A stretch of DNA of 64,000 bases from Bradyrhizobiaceae bacterium Ga0074131 (GCA_001464035.1 LNEC01000011.1:62001-126000); one strand, 5' to 3'. Shown: positions 36,029 through 46,512, counted from the first letter of the stretch. Program-made: numbers and translations. Notes: generated by a model from the letters alone, not told the origin.

Positions 36029-37074
36029 GCCTCACCTGCCGGCGTCCACACCACCTGATCGATCCTCAGCGCTCCGCTTGCCAGCATCACCAGCCGGTCG
36101 AAGCCGAGCGCGACGCCGCTGGCTTGCGGCATCTGTCCGACCGCGGCGAGGAAATCCTCATCCAGCGGATAGCGCTCGCCATAGCGCCGCTGCTTTTCGT
36201 CCATCGCTTCGGTGAAACGATGGCGCTGCTCGCGGGCGTCGGTCAATTCGCCAAATCCGTTGGCGAGCTCGACACCGCAGGCATAGATTTCAAACCGTTC
36301 GGCGACGCGCGGATCGGACGGTTTGGTGCGCGCCAGCGCCGCCTCGGGCGCAGGGTATTCGAACAGGATGGTCAACCGCCCCTGCCCCAATTTCGGTTCG
36401 ACATGCTCGACCAAGACCTTGCTGAAGATGTCGGACCAGGTGTCGTCAACCGATATCCGCACTCGCCCGGTCGCCGCGGCCGCAAGCGTTGCGCGATCGC
36501 CGCGACCGTCCACGATGCTGGCAAGCAGATCGATGCCGGCAAAACGTTCGAACGCCTCGGCGACGGTCAGCAGTTCAGGGTCGACAAAGGGATCGGCGAA
36601 CTTGCCGCGAAACGAAAACTGCCCGATGCCGGTGGCCCGCGCAGCATGCGCCATGATGACGACGCTGTCCGCCATCACGGCTTCATAGCCGGCATTGGCC
36701 CGGTACCACTCCAGCATGGTGAATTCGGGCAGATGCAGGTCGCCGCGCTCGCGGTCACGGAATACCCGCGCCAGCTCGAAAATTTTCATCTCGCCGGCCG
36801 CCAGTAATTTCTTGCAGGCGAATTCCGGCGAGGTCCGCAGGTAGCGGCTGGCGCGTCCGCCATCGGCGCGCGTGAGTTCGGTGCGCGGTGCATGCAGGTG
36901 GGTCTCATTGCCCGGCGAAACCTGCAAAATTCCGGTTTCGACCTCCGCAAAACCCTGCTCGTCGAACCATGCCCGAACGGCCCGGGTGATCGCGCTTCGC
37001 GCCGTCAGAAACGGCCTGACGTCGGCGTGCCGCGCGGGCGTCCACCAGGGCGAAATCCGGTCGATTTCGGCCAT
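36025..37074 (-). CDS. epmA: EF-P lysine ligase EpmA (GenX/PoxA)
   Basis: This 349-residue class II lysyl-tRNA synthetase-like protein lacks the N-terminal anticodon-binding domain. Motif 2 appears in [18 protein letters not shown] and [27 protein letters not shown], and motif 3 in [13 protein letters not shown]. It activates (R)-beta-lysine and ligates it to a lysine of EF-P. It forms a translationally coupled pair with epmB and is divergent from efp across 138 bp, so a shared regulatory region is likely. Confidence 0.93.
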   Translation of the reverse strand: MAEIDRISPWWTPARHADVRPFLTARSAITRAVRAWFDEQGFAEVETGILQVSPGNETHLHAPRTELTRADGGRASRYLRTSPEFACKKLLAAGEMKIFELARVFRDRERGDLHLPEFTMLEWYRANAGYEAVMADSVVIMAHAARATGIGQFSFRGKFADPFVDPELLTVAEAFERFAGIDLLASIVDGRGDRATLAAAATGRVRISVDDTWSDIFSKVLVEHVEPKLGQGRLTILFEYPAPEAALARTKPSDPRVAERFEIYACGVELANGFGELTDAREQRHRFTEAMDEKQRRYGERYPLDEDFLAAVGQMPQASGVALGFDRLVMLASGALRIDQVVWTPAGEA

Positions 37075-37212
37075 CAGCGGGCCGCCTGGTTCGGCCGCAA
37101 ATTGCTGGCATCGACCGGCAAAATCAGTATGTTGCAGCCCGAAACCGCCTCTACGGCCCCGGGACGCCCTTGTCCGGATCGGGCCGGGGCCAGAATATCA
37201 GGAAAATCAGCC

Positions 37213-37779
37213 TTGAAAGTCATCGCCAGTTCTATTCGCAAGGGCAACGTCATCGAGCAAGACGGCAAGCTTTACGTGGTTTTGACCGCCGAGAACATCC
37301 ACCCCGGGAAGGGAACTCCGGTCAGCCAGATCGAAATGCGCCGAATCAGCGATGGGGTGAAGATCTCCGAGCGTTACAAGACCACGGACCAGGTGGAGAA
37401 GGCGACCATCGAGGACCACAACTACAACTACCTCTATGAAGACGCCGACGGTTTTCACTTCATGAATACTGACAATTACGATCAGGTTCAGGTGCCGAAG
37501 GACGTCATCGGCAATGCTTCGTCGTTCCTGCAGGAAAATATGACCGTCAAGCTTTCGCTTCACGGCGTGGTTCCGGTGGCGATCCAGATGCCGCAGCGCG
37601 CCACGCTGGAAGTGGTGGAAACCGAACCTGTTACCAAGGGCCAGACCGCGTCGTCTTCCTACAAGCCTGCCATCCTCTCCAACGGTCTGCGCACCAACGT
37701 GCCGCCGCATATCGGCGTCGGGACTCGCATTGTCGTCATGACCGAGGATGGATCCTACGTCGAACGTGCCAAGGATTAG
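37213..37779 (+). CDS. efp: translation elongation factor P
   Basis: This 188-residue protein has the normal EF-P length and three KOW/OB domains. Domain I is [19 protein letters not shown]. The modified lysine is in the loop HPGKGT (Lys33). The C-terminal OB domain has [15 protein letters not shown]. It rescues ribosomes at polyproline. The conserved N-terminus begins with a TTG at 37213, preceded by AGGA at 9 nt; a longer frame from 36892 overlaps epmA and is spurious. The modification genes epmA and epmB are its direct divergent neighbours. Confidence 0.95.
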   Translation: MKVIASSIRKGNVIEQDGKLYVVLTAENIHPGKGTPVSQIEMRRISDGVKISERYKTTDQVEKATIEDHNYNYLYEDADGFHFMNTDNYDQVQVPKDVIGNASSFLQENMTVKLSLHGVVPVAIQMPQRATLEVVETEPVTKGQTASSSYKPAILSNGLRTNVPPHIGVGTRIVVMTEDGSYVERAKD

Positions 37780-37815
37780 GCGCCTCGATACGACCGGGCG
37801 CCGGGGGACGACGCA

Positions 37816-39408
37816 TTGGTTACGAAGGCTGTCAGGGTCGTCGCGCATGGGCTGGCATGTTTCGCTTTGCTGCTGGCCGGCATCGCCGTTGCCATCGCCC
37901 ATGAGTTCCGGACGCCGGCGGTGACAGCGGTGCGCGTTGAATGGCGCGCGGCTATCGATCAGCTGAGAACCGAGGTCGACACCCGGCCGGCGGTCACATC
38001 CGCCTTCACTTTTTCCGGCCACCGGCGGCTCCCGGCTTACGATCCGCGCACCATGCCTGCGCTGGTGCAACTGAACGCGGTGACCTCGCAGATCTTTAAT
38101 GGTATCGGGCGCAGCCCCGTGCCCGTCCTGCTGCCGTTCGACACCGCAGCTTTTCTCGATGCCCGGATGAACAGCGCGCCGTCGGGCCTGCCGCTGGCGC
38201 GCTACCAGGCGGACTTCCGTCCCGCCGACCTGTTCGACGCCGGACCCGCCGGCTACGACGCCGTGTTTTCGCTCGAGCCCGGCGCCGGGGACGGCATGCC
38301 GCGGCGGATTTTTGCCGAGCCGGTCGAAGTGCAGATCACCGGCTCAGCCCTGATCTACGACATCAGCGACCCCCTCGGCGGCAAGGGCGAGCCGGTCAAG
38401 GCGCTGATGGCGCAATTTCCCGACCTCCGCCGTTTCATCAGGGAAGGCTATGTGCGCTATGCCTTCACGCGCTTCGGCGTTCCCTATGTCGTATCGATCC
38501 AGTGCCTCGACTCGACACCCCGCGCACGGCGGCTGGCCTGCCGCGAGGCCTATCCCGTCGCCGAACGCTTCCTGAGAGCCCTGCGGGTCACCGGCGGCCA
38601 GCCATCGCGGCCGCGCATGGACGTACCCGCCGGTTTCGCCGAACGGCCGGCGCAACGCTCCCTCGATTTCAGCTATCGCCCGGCCGGCGACATCATCGCC
38701 AATTCCGGCTTTCGCAAGCAGCGCGGCCGCGCCGACTACACGGCCTATTCGCAAATTCGCTTTCCGCTGGCGAGGACACCGGCCTTTGTCGGCTCGCAGT
38801 CGTTCGGCCGGCGCGACAAATCGGATCAGCCCGGCGGCCGCCCCTGGCGGGACAATTTTTGCGAGGCCCGCAGTTTCGGCGTCGGCCAATGCGCCAGCGG
38901 CTTCGGTCACCAGGGCCAGGATATCCGCCCCGGCGACTGCCCGGCCGCCAGCCAACGCGGCGACAAATGCGATCCCAAGCAACAGGCCGTGGTTGCGGTC
39001 CGCGACAGCGTCGTGATCCGATCGCCGAGACAGCAGGCGGCGACGCTGCAAATCAACAGCCGCACCGAACATATCCGCTTTCGATACATGCACATGAACC
39101 CGGCGAGCCTCGATGCCGACGGCGTGCTGAACGGACGCATCGTCGCCGAAGGCGAAAAAATCGGCGTGGTCTCGAATTACCTGGACTATCCCAACGGCAC
39201 CAGCCGCCACCTTCACTTCGACGTGCAGGTGTTCACCCGCGACGGCTGGCTCTGGGTCAATCCCTACGTCACCCTGATCTCGGCCTATGAACGCCTGATC
39301 GGCGGGCGCGGCCGCGAGGTCCGACCGGAGGTCACCGGGTCGCCCGCGGTGGCGCGGGTCCGGCCGGAGGATACAACCCATCCCGCTCGGGAAGGCAGCG
39401 AGAACTGA
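37816..39408 (+). CDS. M23 family peptidase-like envelope protein
   Basis: This 530-residue protein has an N-terminal hydrophobic helix or signal (about 9-28), a long middle region of unknown fold (about 40-340), and a C-terminal LytM/M23 domain. The domain has GHQGQDIRPGD, where His365 and Asp369 are zinc ligands, and HLHFDVQV (His465, His467). These are the residues needed for a DD- or lysostaphin-type endopeptidase on peptidoglycan. The TTG at 37816 has a G-rich site upstream and follows efp closely. The C-terminus (about 500-530) is polar. The cut bond is not known. Confidence 0.85.
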   Translation: MVTKAVRVVAHGLACFALLLAGIAVAIAHEFRTPAVTAVRVEWRAAIDQLRTEVDTRPAVTSAFTFSGHRRLPAYDPRTMPALVQLNAVTSQIFNGIGRSPVPVLLPFDTAAFLDARMNSAPSGLPLARYQADFRPADLFDAGPAGYDAVFSLEPGAGDGMPRRIFAEPVEVQITGSALIYDISDPLGGKGEPVKALMAQFPDLRRFIREGYVRYAFTRFGVPYVVSIQCLDSTPRARRLACREAYPVAERFLRALRVTGGQPSRPRMDVPAGFAERPAQRSLDFSYRPAGDIIANSGFRKQRGRADYTAYSQIRFPLARTPAFVGSQSFGRRDKSDQPGGRPWRDNFCEARSFGVGQCASGFGHQGQDIRPGDCPAASQRGDKCDPKQQAVVAVRDSVVIRSPRQQAATLQINSRTEHIRFRYMHMNPASLDADGVLNGRIVAEGEKIGVVSNYLDYPNGTSRHLHFDVQVFTRDGWLWVNPYVTLISAYERLIGGRGREVRPEVTGSPAVARVRPEDTTHPAREGSEN

Positions 39409-39411
39409 TCG

Positions 39412-39900
<489 letters not shown>

Positions 39901-40105
39901 CTCGTGTTGTCAGTGCTTCGATTTGTTATTAGAGCATTTATGGTATAGCCGTGGAACGACGGCTGATGGCGGGGCTTGGCGTCAGGGCGCAAACCTCTGT
40001 GCTCGGTTGGTTGTCCAGAATTGCCGCAAACCTGCCGCAGTATGGCTAGCTCAAGCAACGCCTTGACCTCTGCCGAACCCCTGGCAGCGCTGCTAGACTG
40101 AACCT

Positions 40106-41341
40106 ATGAAACCATCTGATTCCCTGACCATGCCGACGCGCCGCGCTTTGCTGCGCTCGACCCTTGGCGCCGGCGCCCTGCTCGCGCATCCCCTCGCCGC
40201 CTTCGCGGCCGCGCCGCCCGGCTTCGACCAGTGGCGCGACGGCTTTCGCGCGAGGGCTCTCGCAAAGGGCGTTTCGGATGCGACCTATACCCGCGTGATG
40301 GGCCGCATCGAGCCCGACATGTCCGTGTTCAAGCAGATGGCGAAGCAGCCCGAATTCCACGAGCAGATCTGGCAATACGTCAATCGCCGCGCCTCCGACT
40401 GGCGGATCACCGCCGGCAAGGAAGCGCTGCGCAAGAACGAGGGGCTGTTCGCCCGTATCGAACAGGATTTCGGCGTCGAGCGAGGCACGCTGCTGGCGCT
40501 GTGGGGCGTCGAGTCCGCCTACGGCGATCCCTTGGTGCAGCAGAACCATATGCGGCCGATATTTCCGTCGCTGGCGGCGCTGGCCTGGAACGAGCCGCGC
40601 CGCCGCGCCTATTGGGAAACCGAGCTGATCAACGCGCTGAAGATCGTCGATCGCGGCTGGGGCACGCCAGAGGAGATGCGCGGATCATGGGCCGGCGCGA
40701 TGGGCCATACCCAGTGGATGCCGGAAGTCTGGCTCAACGTCGGGACCGATTACGACCGCGACGGCAAGGTATCGCCGTTCGGCAAGCCCGACGATGCGCT
40801 CGGCTCCAGCGCGCGCTATTTGCTCAATCGCGGCAGATATCGCCGCGGCGAACATTGGGGCTATGAGGTGCGGGCATCGGGCGCGTCCTCCGTCGGCAAC
40901 CGCAGCTATGCGGCGTGGGCCGGCGCCGGGGTGACGCGAGCCGACGGCCAGCCGTTCCCGCAGCCGAATGCGTCGGCCCAGATGTGGGTGCCGGTCGCGG
41001 GCGGTCCCGCGTTCCTGCTCGGTCCGAATTTTTATGCGGTGCGCAGCTACAATCCATCGATGAACTACGCGCTGGCGATCTGCCATCTCGGCGACCGCAT
41101 TCTCGGCGGCCCGCCCTTCATCCAGCCGTTCCCGGGCTCCGAGCGTGTCATGACGCTCGCCGAAGTGCAGGAATTGCAGACCCGCTTGACGAAGGCGGGC
41201 TTCGACACCGGCGGCACCGACGGCCGCGTCGGCAACGACACCATGAAAGCGGTCAAGGCCTATCAGACCAAAGTGGGGTTGCTGCCGGCCGACGGCTACG
41301 GCGGTTTGAAGGTGCTGGCGCGGTTGCGGCAGGGCGGATAG
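40106..41341 (+). CDS. lytic murein transglycosylase (MltB-type) with PG-binding domain
   Basis: This 411-residue protein has a Tat-like N-terminus with two arginines (TRRALLRSTLGAG) and a signal region to about AFAA36. An SLT_2 lytic transglycosylase domain (about 38-335) has catalytic Glu136 in GVESAYG and the SWAGAMGHTQWMP segment. A C-terminal PG_binding_1 domain (about 350-408) has LQTRLTKAGFDTGGTDGRVGNDTMKAVKAYQ. It cleaves peptidoglycan glycan strands with formation of 1,6-anhydro ends. It probably acts in the periplasm. An alternative start lies at residue 9 (40130). Confidence 0.92.
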   Translation: MKPSDSLTMPTRRALLRSTLGAGALLAHPLAAFAAAPPGFDQWRDGFRARALAKGVSDATYTRVMGRIEPDMSVFKQMAKQPEFHEQIWQYVNRRASDWRITAGKEALRKNEGLFARIEQDFGVERGTLLALWGVESAYGDPLVQQNHMRPIFPSLAALAWNEPRRRAYWETELINALKIVDRGWGTPEEMRGSWAGAMGHTQWMPEVWLNVGTDYDRDGKVSPFGKPDDALGSSARYLLNRGRYRRGEHWGYEVRASGASSVGNRSYAAWAGAGVTRADGQPFPQPNASAQMWVPVAGGPAFLLGPNFYAVRSYNPSMNYALAICHLGDRILGGPPFIQPFPGSERVMTLAEVQELQTRLTKAGFDTGGTDGRVGNDTMKAVKAYQTKVGLLPADGYGGLKVLARLRQGG

Positions 41342-41365
41342 GCCCGACACCGTCCTGGTCACGGA

Positions 41366-42175
41366 TTAACCCTGCCGCACCGCACCGCCCGCGTTCATGC
41401 CGCCGTCGATAACCAACTCCGTTCCGGTCACGTAGCGCGACGCATCCGACGCCAGATACAACACGCCGCTGGCGATTTCGATGGCGTGGCCGGCGCGTCC
41501 GAGCGGCGTGGCCAGTCGCGCGCGTTCGTCCGGATCAATCGGAGCATTTTGTCCGCTGCCGGTCGCTTCGGTCGGAATCTTGCCCCAGATCGGCGTATCG
41601 ATGATACCGGGATGCACCGAATTGACCCGGATACCATCGCCAAAGGACGCGCATTCCATCGCGATCGCCTTGGCGAACAGCCGCACGCCGCCCTTGGTCG
41701 CGCAATAGCCGGCCAGGGTTTGCGCGCCGCGCAGGCCCGCCAGCGACGACATCATGATGATCGAGCCGCCGCCGGTCCGGCGCATCAGCGGCAGGCAGTG
41801 CTTCACCGAAAGGAACACGCCGTCGAGGTTGATCGCGGTCTGCCGGCGCCAGTCTTCCAGCGACATGTGGACGATCGACGGCACCGATATTCCGATGCCG
41901 GCATTGGAGACCATGATGTCGAGCCGGCCGTAACGGTGTCCGACATCAGCGACGACTTCCGCCCAGCGCGGCTCGCTGGTGACGTCCTGGTGCAGGAACA
42001 CCGCGTCGTGGCCCGCCTTCTTGATGCCGGCGACGATTTCGGGGCCTTTGAGGTCATCGATATCGGTCACCACAACCTTGGCGCCTTCGCGCGCCAGCAA
42101 CTCGGCGACCGCCGCACCGATACCGGACGAACCGCCGGTGACCAGCGCCACCTTGCCTGCAACCTGCCCCGTCAT
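41366..42175 (-). CDS. SDR family oxidoreductase
   Basis: This 269-residue Rossmann enzyme has TGGSSGIG for NAD(P) binding, SNAGIG, the catalytic Ser in MMSSLAG, and YCATK for Tyr and Lys. The acidic residue after strand 2 (VTDIDD) points to NAD(H) use. The C-terminus VTGTELVIDGGMNAGG is typical of classical SDRs. The ATG at 42175 follows GGAG at 5 nt; the GTG at 42187 is less likely. It is 19 nt or more downstream of recJ and likely in the same operon. The substrate is unknown. Confidence 0.9.
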   Translation of the reverse strand: MTGQVAGKVALVTGGSSGIGAAVAELLAREGAKVVVTDIDDLKGPEIVAGIKKAGHDAVFLHQDVTSEPRWAEVVADVGHRYGRLDIMVSNAGIGISVPSIVHMSLEDWRRQTAINLDGVFLSVKHCLPLMRRTGGGSIIMMSSLAGLRGAQTLAGYCATKGGVRLFAKAIAMECASFGDGIRVNSVHPGIIDTPIWGKIPTEATGSGQNAPIDPDERARLATPLGRAGHAIEIASGVLYLASDASRYVTGTELVIDGGMNAGGAVRQG

Positions 42176-42206
42176 TTCCGCTCCCACTGTCAGTGTGTTG
42201 TCGGTT

Positions 42207-44048
42207 TTACCTGATCACCGCCGGGCCCTGATCGGGCACCGCGACATCGATCACGCGAAACTGCACCCGTTCGGTGCCCTGCCAGCGATCGACCGCAAGC
42301 GATCCCGCCACATGCAAGGGCTGCCCGCGATGCTGGGTCAGCGCGTTACCGAGCTTTTGCCCGATCGACCGAAAGGCGATGCCGTTGACGATGGCGCCAT
42401 CGCCGGACTTGAACCGCAGCCGCAGATGCGCCTGGCCGACTTCGTCGGCATACACCAGCTGGTGCGACGGCAGCGCCACCACAGGCTCCGGATTGCCGCT
42501 GCCGAACGGGCCGGCGCGATTTAGCGTGGCGGCGAAATCCGGCGTCACGCTGCGTGCGCTCACGGCGCCGTCGATGAACAGTTCGTTGTCGTGCCGCGAA
42601 TTGGCGACGTCGGCGGCCAGCGCGCTTTCCATATAGGCGCGGAATTCCGCCAGCCTCTCCTTGCGCAGCGTCACGCCGGCCGCCATGGCATGACCGCCGC
42701 CCTTCATCAGCAGCCCGTCCTTCACTGCCTGCCGCACCACCCTGCCAAGGTCGACCCCGGAGATCGAGCGGCCCGATCCGGTACCGATGCCGCCCGGCTC
42801 CAGCGCGATCGCAAAGGCCGGCCGCGAGAACTTTTCCTTGAGCCGAGAAGCGACCAGACCGACCACGCCGGGATGCCAGCCCTCCGAGGCCGTGATGATC
42901 ACGGCGCCCTTGTCCTCCAGCCCGAGCGAGGCCAGCGCTTCGGCTTCAGCCTGCGCCTCCGCCATCTGCTCGATGACGCGGCGCTCGGTATTGAGCCGAT
43001 CGAGTTCGGCGGCGATCCTTGCGGCTTCGGAGACGTCGCCTTCCAGCAGCAGCCGCACGCCGAGATCGGCGCGCCCGATCCGCCCTCCGGCATTGATGCG
43101 CGGCCCCAGCATGAAACCGAGATGCCAGGCCTCAGGCGGGCCGTTCAGCCGCGACACATCCATCAGCGCGGTGTGGCCGACATGGTCGCGGCGGCGCATC
43201 GCGATCAGCCCTTTGGCCACGAAAGCGCGGTTGAGACCGGTCAGCGGCGCCACATCGGCGACGGTGCCGAGCGCGACGTGGTGCAGCATGCCGAGCAGAT
43301 CCGGCTCGGGCATTTCGGCGCTCCAGAAACCGCGGCTGCGCAATTCCCGGTTGACCGCGACCAGCGTGATCAGCACGAGGCCTACGGCGGCGAGATGGCC
43401 GAGACCGGAGATATCGTCGGGCCGGTTCGGGTTCACCAGCGCGTCGACCCCGGGCAGCTCTTCGCCGCATTGATGATGATCAATCACGACCACCGACATG
43501 CCGAGCCGCCGCGCCTCCGCCAGCGGCTCGAGGCTGGTGGTGCCGCAGTCCACCGTCACCAGCAGCGTAGCGCCCTTGCCGGCCAGCATGCGGATCGCCT
43601 CGGCATTAGGGCCGTAGCCCTCAAAAATCCGGTCGGGAATATGAATCAGCGGATCGAGCCCGCAATGGCGCAGATGCCACGCCAGCAGCGCGGCCGAGGT
43701 GGCGCCGTCGACATCGTAATCGCCGAAGATCGCGACCTGCTCGCGGCCCACCGCGGCATCCGCGATGCGTTGAGCGGCGGCTTCCATCTGGGTCACGGTG
43801 CGGGGATCGGGCATCAATTTGCGAATGGTAGGATCGAGAAAATCCTCGACTGCGTCGAGCTCGACGTCACGCCCCGCCAACACCCGCGCCAGCATTTCCG
43901 GCAGTTGATAACGCTGCGCGATCGCCAGCGCCCGCGCCGCCCCGCGCGCATCGAGCCGGTCGCGCCACAGTTTTCCCGTCGCCGAGCGTGCGACGCCGAG
44001 AAACGCCGGCGGCGCTTCGACGCGCAATGCGGATGCGGGGAGCGTCAT
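42207..44048 (-). CDS. recJ: single-stranded-DNA exonuclease RecJ
   Basis: This 613-residue protein has the DHH phosphoesterase motifs IFGDYDVDGATSAALL, VTVDCGTTS and VVIDHHQCGEELP, then DHHA1 with GGHAMAAG (glycine-rich GGGHAM) and an OB-like C-terminus. It degrades single-stranded DNA 5' to 3' in recombination and repair. Length is normal for alphaproteobacterial RecJ. It lies between the HAD dehalogenase and an SDR, downstream of hom and glpX, an order seen in rhizobia. Confidence 0.95.
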   Translation of the reverse strand: MTLPASALRVEAPPAFLGVARSATGKLWRDRLDARGAARALAIAQRYQLPEMLARVLAGRDVELDAVEDFLDPTIRKLMPDPRTVTQMEAAAQRIADAAVGREQVAIFGDYDVDGATSAALLAWHLRHCGLDPLIHIPDRIFEGYGPNAEAIRMLAGKGATLLVTVDCGTTSLEPLAEARRLGMSVVVIDHHQCGEELPGVDALVNPNRPDDISGLGHLAAVGLVLITLVAVNRELRSRGFWSAEMPEPDLLGMLHHVALGTVADVAPLTGLNRAFVAKGLIAMRRRDHVGHTALMDVSRLNGPPEAWHLGFMLGPRINAGGRIGRADLGVRLLLEGDVSEAARIAAELDRLNTERRVIEQMAEAQAEAEALASLGLEDKGAVIITASEGWHPGVVGLVASRLKEKFSRPAFAIALEPGGIGTGSGRSISGVDLGRVVRQAVKDGLLMKGGGHAMAAGVTLRKERLAEFRAYMESALAADVANSRHDNELFIDGAVSARSVTPDFAATLNRAGPFGSGNPEPVVALPSHQLVYADEVGQAHLRLRFKSGDGAIVNGIAFRSIGQKLGNALTQHRGQPLHVAGSLAVDRWQGTERVQFRVIDVAVPDQGPAVIR

Positions 44049-44090
44049 GATACCTTCAGGAGATACGGATTTGACGCGGCTTCACCAAGT

Positions 44091-44151
44091 ATCGTGCCCC
44101 CGAGGCTGCGCAGCACGCAAGCGGTGCACAGCCTAAGCCGGGGCCCATGCG
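44091..44151. repeat. dispersed palindromic intergenic repeat (GC-rich)
   Basis: The gap between recJ and the HAD gene holds an imperfect palindrome, starting ATCGTGCCCCCGAGGCTG and ending AAGCCGGGGCCCATG, with inner CAGCAC/GTGCAC pairing. Its right end resembles part of 52240-52280 (GCTGCGCTGCGTCGGGGCAC). From memory this is one of the commonest repeat families in Bradyrhizobium-like genomes; here only the sequence similarity is seen. Confidence 0.5.
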
Positions 44152-44216
44152 ACGTTCGTGGATCAAGGTTCTGCGGAGCGGCGCAAGGGACCCACACCGC
44201 ATGCGGCACGCAATCC

Positions 44217-44936
44217 TCAACATCCCATCCTATCGGCTATCCCGCCGAAGTCTTTGGCCACGATATCCCAGTCGCCGGTCGCCTCAAGATCGTATTTCTG
44301 CAGCGGGCCGTATTCGGTCGGCCGCACCACGAAGGCGGTCTTCAATCCGAGTTTCTGCGCGGCCTTCAAATCCTGGTTGTGCGCGGCCACCATCATCACC
44401 TGCTCCGGCGCCAGACCAAGCAGTTTTGCGGCGCCCAGGTAGGTTTCCGGATCAGGCTTGTAGTGCTCGAACAGTTCGGCCGACAGCACGAGGTCCCAGG
44501 GCAATCCGGCGAACTTGGCCATGTTGGTCAGGAGCGCGACATTGCCGTTGGAGAGCGGGGCGATGATGTACTTTGTCTTGAGCCGGGCCAGGCCTGCGAC
44601 GCTGTCCGGCCAGGGGTGCAGCCGGTGCCATCCCCTGGTGAGGTATTGCAGGTCGGCTTCGGTCAATCCCGAAATGCCGAGCTGCGCAACCAGCTTCTCC
44701 AGCGACTGCCGGTGCAGCGTGTCCAGGATCATGTAGCCGCGCTCCGGATGCTTGCGCACCTCGTCCATCGAGGCGGCATAGACCGCGCGCCACCCATCGA
44801 CCAAGGCGGTCCAGTCGGCCTTGATGCCGCGCGTCTTCGACCACCTGGTGAAATCCGCGATCAGGCTGGTGCGCCAGTCCACCACGGTGCCGAACACATC
44901 GAACACCAGTGCCTTCACTGCCGAAACATCAGACAT
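44217..44936 (-). CDS. haloacid dehalogenase type II family protein
   Basis: This 239-residue HAD protein has motif I FDVFGTVVDW (nucleophile Asp), motif II SNGN (LAPLSNGN), motif III Lys in HYKPDPETY, and motif IV MMVAAHNQDL. These match L-2-haloacid dehalogenases closely, but many homologues have other phosphatase or dehalogenase substrates. The ATG at 44936 with GGGAG upstream is preferred to the GTG two codons earlier. It follows the GNAT gene by 39 nt in the same operon. Confidence 0.9.
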   Translation of the reverse strand: MSDVSAVKALVFDVFGTVVDWRTSLIADFTRWSKTRGIKADWTALVDGWRAVYAASMDEVRKHPERGYMILDTLHRQSLEKLVAQLGISGLTEADLQYLTRGWHRLHPWPDSVAGLARLKTKYIIAPLSNGNVALLTNMAKFAGLPWDLVLSAELFEHYKPDPETYLGAAKLLGLAPEQVMMVAAHNQDLKAAQKLGLKTAFVVRPTEYGPLQKYDLEATGDWDIVAKDFGGIADRMGC

Positions 44937-44975
44937 GCTCACTCCCTGTCATTGCTCTTGATCGGTGCGCCGCGT

Positions 44976-45425
44976 CTAGAGCACCTTGCGGTATTGGATG
45001 AATCCGAGGTTGTCGGCAACTCCGTCGTACAGCGCGCGCGCCTGCGCATTGTCGGCTTGCGTGAGCCAGTAGACACGGCTCGCGCCGGCCGCCCGGGCCT
45101 CGTCGTAAACCGTCTCGATCAGCGCCCGTCCCAACCCCCGGCCCCGTGCCCTTTCCGCGACAAATAGATCTTCCAGATAGCAGTATCGGTGCGGAGCCCA
45201 GGTCGAACGATGAAACAAATAGTGGGCAAACCCTGCCAACTGGCCATCGACATAGCCGCCAAGCGCGAACATCGGTTCGTCCGCGTCGTGAAACCTGGTC
45301 CATGTGAGGTCGCTGACGTCCCGCGCCAACGCCGTCCTGTAAAAGGCGAGATAACTCGCCCATAGCGGGTTCCACGCCTCGCGCTCGTCTTCACCAACCG
45401 GTCGTATCAGCACTGCGCCGGACAT
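44976..45425 (-). CDS. GNAT family N-acetyltransferase
   Basis: This 149-residue protein has the acetyl-CoA motif A as LEDLFVAERARGRGLGRALIE (RxxGxG/A) and motif B in YWLTQADNAQARALYD. The start at 45425 is supported by length and by the 8-nt gap after glpX; the longer frame is an antisense artefact. It acetylates an unknown amine substrate. It sits between glpX and the HAD gene, in the hom operon. Confidence 0.9.
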   Translation of the reverse strand: MSGAVLIRPVGEDEREAWNPLWASYLAFYRTALARDVSDLTWTRFHDADEPMFALGGYVDGQLAGFAHYLFHRSTWAPHRYCYLEDLFVAERARGRGLGRALIETVYDEARAAGASRVYWLTQADNAQARALYDGVADNLGFIQYRKVL

Positions 45426-45433
45426 GCTTGCGC

Positions 45434-46432
45434 TCAGTCGAGGTGGAATTTTTCCAGTTGCCGGTGCTCGGCCTTGATGTAACGCACGGTGCCGGTGACC
45501 GAACGCATCACCACGGTTTCGGTTTCGATCACGCCCTTGCGGAATTTCACGCCGGAGAGCAGCGAACCGGTCGTCACCCCCGTCGCGGCGAACAGGCAGT
45601 CGCCCTTCGCCATGTCCTCGATGCCGTAGATCATGCGCGGATCGATTACGCCCATCTTGTGGGCGCGTTCGCGCTTCTCCTCGCTGTCGAGAATGAGACG
45701 GCACTGCATCTGGCCACCGATGCAGCGCAACGCCGCCGCCGCCAGCACGCCCTCGGGCGCGCCGCCGGTGCCGATATACATGTCGACGCCGGTATTGTCG
45801 GGATCGGCACAATGAATCACGCCCGCCACGTCGCCATCGGTGATCAGGCGCACCGCCGCACCGGTGCCGCGGATGGCGGCAATAATATCGGCGTGGCGTG
45901 GACGGTCGAGCACCAGCACCGTGATGGCGGCAGCATCGACGCCTTTCGCCTTGGCCAGCCGGCGAACGTTGTCGGCGGGCGACGCGTCGAGTTCGACGAC
46001 GCCCCTGGCGTAACCGGGGCCGACCGCGATCTTCTGCATGTATACGTCGGGCGCATGAAGCAGCGTGCCGCCGTCGGCCATCGCCATGGTCGCGATCGCG
46101 CCCGGCATGTTCTTGGCGCACAGCGTCGTGCCCTCGAGCGGGTCGACCGCAATATCGACCTGCGGGCCGGCATTCATGCCGACCTTCTCGCCGATGAACA
46201 GCATCGGCGCCTCGTCGCGCTCGCCCTCGCCGATCACGACGGTGCCTTCGATCGGCAGCTTGTTGAGTTCGCGGCGCATGGCATCGACGGCAGCCTGGTC
46301 GGCCTCCTTCTCTTTGCCGTGGCCGCGCAGCCTCGCCGCCGACACCGCGGCGCGCTCCGTCACCCGGACGATCTCGAGCGTCAGAATGCGTTCCAGCAAC
46401 AACTGCGGCGGAACGGAAATATGAGTCGACAT
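45434..46432 (-). CDS. glpX: fructose-1,6-bisphosphatase class II
   Basis: This 332-residue enzyme has the class II motifs IGEGERDEAPMLF, VDPLEGTT and ITDGDVAG...DMYIGTGGAPEG. It hydrolyses fructose-1,6-bisphosphate in gluconeogenesis (and sometimes sedoheptulose bisphosphate). GGGAG lies 8 nt before the ATG at 46432, so the N-terminal 16-residue extension in the longer frame is not used. It is placed after hom in the same direction with an 80-bp gap, a layout common in rhizobia. Confidence 0.95.
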   Translation of the reverse strand: MSTHISVPPQLLLERILTLEIVRVTERAAVSAARLRGHGKEKEADQAAVDAMRRELNKLPIEGTVVIGEGERDEAPMLFIGEKVGMNAGPQVDIAVDPLEGTTLCAKNMPGAIATMAMADGGTLLHAPDVYMQKIAVGPGYARGVVELDASPADNVRRLAKAKGVDAAAITVLVLDRPRHADIIAAIRGTGAAVRLITDGDVAGVIHCADPDNTGVDMYIGTGGAPEGVLAAAALRCIGGQMQCRLILDSEEKRERAHKMGVIDPRMIYGIEDMAKGDCLFAATGVTTGSLLSGVKFRKGVIETETVVMRSVTGTVRYIKAEHRQLEKFHLD

Positions 46433-46512
46433 CGGCAAACTCCCTGGGACGTCACTGCGGATCTGGCGACCCGCATACAAGCGTTTCGCACGCGGGCCAT
46501 GCGGACCGCGCG

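Noticed and set aside
36892..37212. N-terminal extension of the EF-P frame
   Set aside because: The extension is antisense to epmA, and EF-P has its normal 188-residue length from the TTG at 37213.
42591..45167. An 858-residue open frame on the plus strand
   Set aside because: It runs antisense across recJ, the HAD gene and part of the GNAT gene. It is His/Arg/Pro-rich, has no domain and crosses gene boundaries, so it is a compositional artefact.
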